DNA from: Gavia stellata
Taxonomy: Eukaryota; Chordata; Aves; Gaviiformes; Gaviidae
Reading direction: 5' to 3'
Assembly (NCBI RefSeq): GCF_030936135.1
Contig: NC_082620.1
Coordinates: 5,580,001-5,644,000 of the forward strand
DNA: 64,000 nt
This document shows, piece by piece, positions 61,301 to 64,000 of the stretch. Each line of letters starts with the position of its first letter. The stretch's first letter is position 1. The notes beneath the pieces were generated by a model that was not told the DNA's origin, did no database searches, and saw only the letters and a list, made by a program, of their open reading frames with translations. The position numbers and the translations under genes were made by a program.

Positions 61301-64000
61301 ATTCTTCCCTGCGGGACTCAGCTGGCATCCAGAAGGGTTGGGCAGCATTTGACGGGACCAGGCTCCAGACAGATCCTGGTCACTTCCCCTGGGGAAGCAG
61401 ATAGAGCTTTCATGTTAGCGGATCCTGGAAAATGAATCCTGCAGGCTGACAGAACAGAGGTCACCGAGAGATTATTCATTCGGGAGCACGAGAGAGTGTG
61501 GGATCTCTTCAGGGAAGGAAGGAGGGTGGAGCAGTTGTTTAGATGTTACCCTCGCCTGGGGCAGATGGGATTCAAACTCCCTGCTCAGCCACAAGCTTCT
61601 TGTGTGGCCTGGAGAAAGCCTTGGCTTAGTCCCGTTCCCACTCCCGTCTTTTCAGGAGAAACACCTCCGAGAGCGGGAAGTGACGCGGTGCTGCGGGGCC
61701 AGGTTAAAGAGGAGCCATCAGCACTGGACTCTTCCAATGCAATCTCAGAGGAGATGGGGTCACCAAACCGCTGGGCATGGCAGGCAGTTTGGGACCGGGA
61801 CAAGTGACATCCCTGAAAACCAGGCCACCACGGGACCCTGCCACGGGCAGCTGGCACACAAACCCGGCGCCTTTTGCTCCCACCACCCTTCTGCCCTGTT
61901 TCCCACACTTCCCAGTTACGACTTCTGCGAAGCCTAAGCAAAAGCGAGGGGGGAGGATGTGCCAGAAGAGCGGTGCTTCTCATTTGCTTCTTTTATCGTT
62001 AAACAGCAGCTTTCAGAGCCCCGGGGCACCAGCCTTGCAAGGCTGAGCTCTCCCTGCTGCCAGGGTTAGTGAATCAGCTGGGAGTCACTGGGGTCTGCAG
62101 GGGCTGAGGCAGATTAATTATTAACTGGCTCTACCTGTAGGATGAGGCATCTGAGAGGGAGGGAGGGAGCGAGGGAACATGTCAGGGCACTTGCACTGCC
62201 AGAGACCCGCTGCTTTGCCAAACCCTGAGAGAAACCAGGTTCCCAATGATCTGCACTGCCTCAAAGCCAGTGAGATGGCTGAGCTAACGGAATCGCTGCT
62301 AATCGGGATGGGGCTGGGGGAGGAGAGCGCTTGCCACCCAGCCAGGGGAGTAAAGAGCCGGCTGGGGGGGGTCAGAGGGATGACAAATGCTGGTTCATTT
62401 CATTTTGGCTGCATCCTGAGGCATCCCCATGGTTTTGGGGGGTGCATGGGCCAGGGAGGTAAGCGATGCTTGTGGAGGAAGCTGTGACAGCTCTGGTCCC
62501 TGACCCTCGCAGGACATCATGGGGTGCTGCTTTTTGGGGGATGGCCAGGTACAGGTCATGCTGGTGGCTATAAACCTGTCTCGGAGAGGGCAGGGATGTG
62601 GGTCTGAGCCCAGAGGCATCTGAAATTCAGCAAGAGCTGTTTTCTCCAGAGCTTGGGCTTAGGCAAGTCCTCTGCATCCCGGGAAACTGCTGTTGTACCT
62701 AGACAAATGATCAGGCGTTTATGGGAAGCACCATCAACCTGAGAAAGGGTTTTTGTTCTGAGTGAGAAAGCCTGAGCCAACCCTAGTCAGCCTGCTTCTC
62801 CCCGTGGGGGACAAGGAAAGCACAGAAATTGCAGACGGACAAAACAGATGAGCTCCTGCCCAGTCCCCCAGGCTCCCTCTGCGGCCAGGGCAGGATGGTG
62901 TCTGATGCCACCTCTGTGCCACCCGGCATAAGTGGCCTCGCAGAGAAAACCACAGAATTGGAGGTGGCAGCTGTGGCCACTTTGTCTGCCCATGCCACCG
63001 GCCAGCCCGCTCCGCCGTGCCATTGCCTGCACGCTGCCTGGGAACCGGGCTCTGCCCCTGGCCCGTGGACAGGCCAAGTCACGGCTCTTCCCTGAACTTC
63101 AGGTCCCCAGCAGGAAAAACAGGGACCGGGGTTGTGACCCTCCTGGACAGTGTTAGAAGGAAAAGCAGCGGGTGGGAGGTGGGAGTCACTGCTGCCCCTG
63201 GTGCAGCACAAGCAGGCTGTGCTTGCTTTTGCCGAGGACTTGTGCGAGCTGTGGGATTTAAGGATGTCCAGCTTCCTGCGGCTGCTCTCCTGAGATGTGG
63301 GCAGTAACCTGTGGAAAGCCGTGAGGGCAGTTCTCCTTGCACGTATGCAAATGTTGTATTCATTTTGGGTTTAACGGTGGCACCCCAGTGAAGGACATAA
63401 AATTGCTGGAAAAAAACAGGAGAGATCTGCCTGGTAAAAGAAAAACAAAACCCCAAAAGACCCGAACAGTCCCACTTCTTCCTGTGCAACCACAATACCT
63501 GATCATGAGTGATAAGACTGCTGGGGCTTGAAAGACCGGTGTAGCACGGGCGGACGGGGCCCGCTGCGTGGGGGCCGGCAGCTGAAAGGGTGCCAGGAGA
63601 TTTCAGTGACGTGATCCCATTTTGTCCGTGGTCTTGGAGATGCCCCCATGCTTAGCCACTAAATCCGTCTGTCTTCTCAAGCTTGCTGCAAACCCAAGCT
63701 GGGGTTGCTAGATGCTTGTTTGGGAGAGGGAGGTACTCTGTTTAATTTGCTTCTTGCCACATGAACAGTGGCAGTGGAAGTTCTCCCTTTCCTTCCCGGC
63801 CCCGGGGAGGATCCCTATGGAAGCTGGCGGGTAGGCTGAACTCTTTGCCAAAACTAGTGCTGGATTCCCAGCTCCCAGGTTGCTTTTGCTTGTTGGAGCC
63901 TTACTTATTACTGGGGAATTTGGCTGCCGTGTCCCAGGCAGCAGCATCGCCCAGGCAGCTGGTAGCCGGCGTTGCTGCTTATCGCTGTGTCCGTAATTTC
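58252..64000 (+). CDS. PLEKHN1: PLEKHN1, pleckstrin homology domain-containing family N member 1 (5' part only)
   Basis: Two coding exons are secure: 58252-58331 and 60018-60117. They encode about 60 residues: MGNITCVPQAPGRLRG, FRRKPSLKK, then a Lys-rich stretch and DKILQYIPGK. This matches the start of human PLEKHN1 (MGNSHCVPQAPRRLR, then KLFHYIPG), a protein of about 611 residues. The PH domain and all later exons lie to the right of the window or are not recognised inside it. Known: human PLEKHN1 (CLPABP) binds cardiolipin and phosphatidic acid and associates with mitochondria. The M-G-N start with Cys6 suggests N-myristoylation and nearby palmitoylation (inference). Its position after KLHL17 on the same strand agrees with mammalian synteny. 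Confidence 0.9.
58332..60017 (+). other. PLEKHN1 intron 1
   Basis: 1.7 kb, ending in a T-rich tract. GC-rich at its left edge, then ordinary. No other feature is recognised. Confidence 0.75.
60018..60117 (+). CDS. PLEKHN1: PLEKHN1 coding exon 2
   Basis: Acceptor CTCTGTAG. It completes a Glu codon and continues NGKKKLPSFFGIEGG, then TTTDKILQYIPGK. The 3' boundary is uncertain: AAAG|GCAAGT at 60118 is a consensus GC donor (phase 0), while GGCAA|GTACAA at 60122 is a weaker GT donor (phase 1). Confidence 0.85.
60118..64000 (+). other. PLEKHN1 intron 2 and onward to the window edge
   Basis: 3.9 kb without a secure exon. It has a C16 run at 60138-60153. Two weak exon-like segments (60481-60520 and 63389-63433) are treated as candidates only. 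Confidence 0.6.
60138..60153. repeat. Poly-C tract (C16) just inside PLEKHN1 intron 2
   Basis: Sixteen consecutive C about 20 bases after the exon 2 donor. The minus strand is G16. Likely length-variable and error-prone in sequencing. Confidence 0.9.

Noticed and set aside
1-64000. CRISPR arrays, bacterial operons, phage or toxin systems
   Set aside because: The window is animal nuclear DNA with split genes and LINE repeats, and no such structure is seen.

Overview
This window is vertebrate nuclear DNA, most likely from a bird. The genes are split by GT-AG introns, the repeats are CR1 LINEs typical of birds and reptiles, the gene-rich right half is GC-rich and compact as on avian microchromosomes, and the gene order NOC2L(-) / KLHL17(+) / PLEKHN1(+) is the same as on human chromosome 1p36.33. 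There are no bacterial, phage or CRISPR features. I rebuilt all exons by hand from reading frame, splice sites and remembered family sequence, not by any alignment run.

Left part (1-30725, minus strand): NOC2L, a nucleolar protein of pre-60S ribosome assembly and a histone-acetyltransferase inhibitor. Fifteen coding exons are present, encoding residues 1-604. The C-terminal exons lie beyond position 1. The introns hold two minus-strand CR1 fragments (about 8366-9790), one with a decayed reverse-transcriptase remnant, and small simple repeats.

Middle (about 30150-31650): a CpG island with GC boxes, apparently a divergent TATA-less promoter for NOC2L (leftward) and KLHL17 (rightward). The next 10 kb (31.3-41.5 kb) has no coding exon and is probably KLHL17 intron 1. 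It contains an octamer-plus-homeodomain motif cluster near 37.9 kb.

KLHL17 (41561-50260, plus): eleven coding exons that join without a frame break into a complete 590-residue BTB-BACK-Kelch protein (actinfilin, a CUL3 substrate adaptor and neuronal actin-binding protein). Its first coding intron has a GC rather than GT donor, and the human-type N-terminal extension appears absent. A probable 3' UTR with two AATAAA signals runs to about 53.77 kb.

Right part (53.8-64 kb): an intergenic stretch with two short, similar CR1 tails in opposite orientation and an AT-rich unidentified block. A second CpG island follows, with the first two coding exons of PLEKHN1 (58252 onward, plus). The rest of PLEKHN1 lies beyond the window. 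The three genes are neighbours by conserved synteny and are not known to share a pathway. I found no novel multi-gene system. The points worth checking are splicing, promoter and repeat details.
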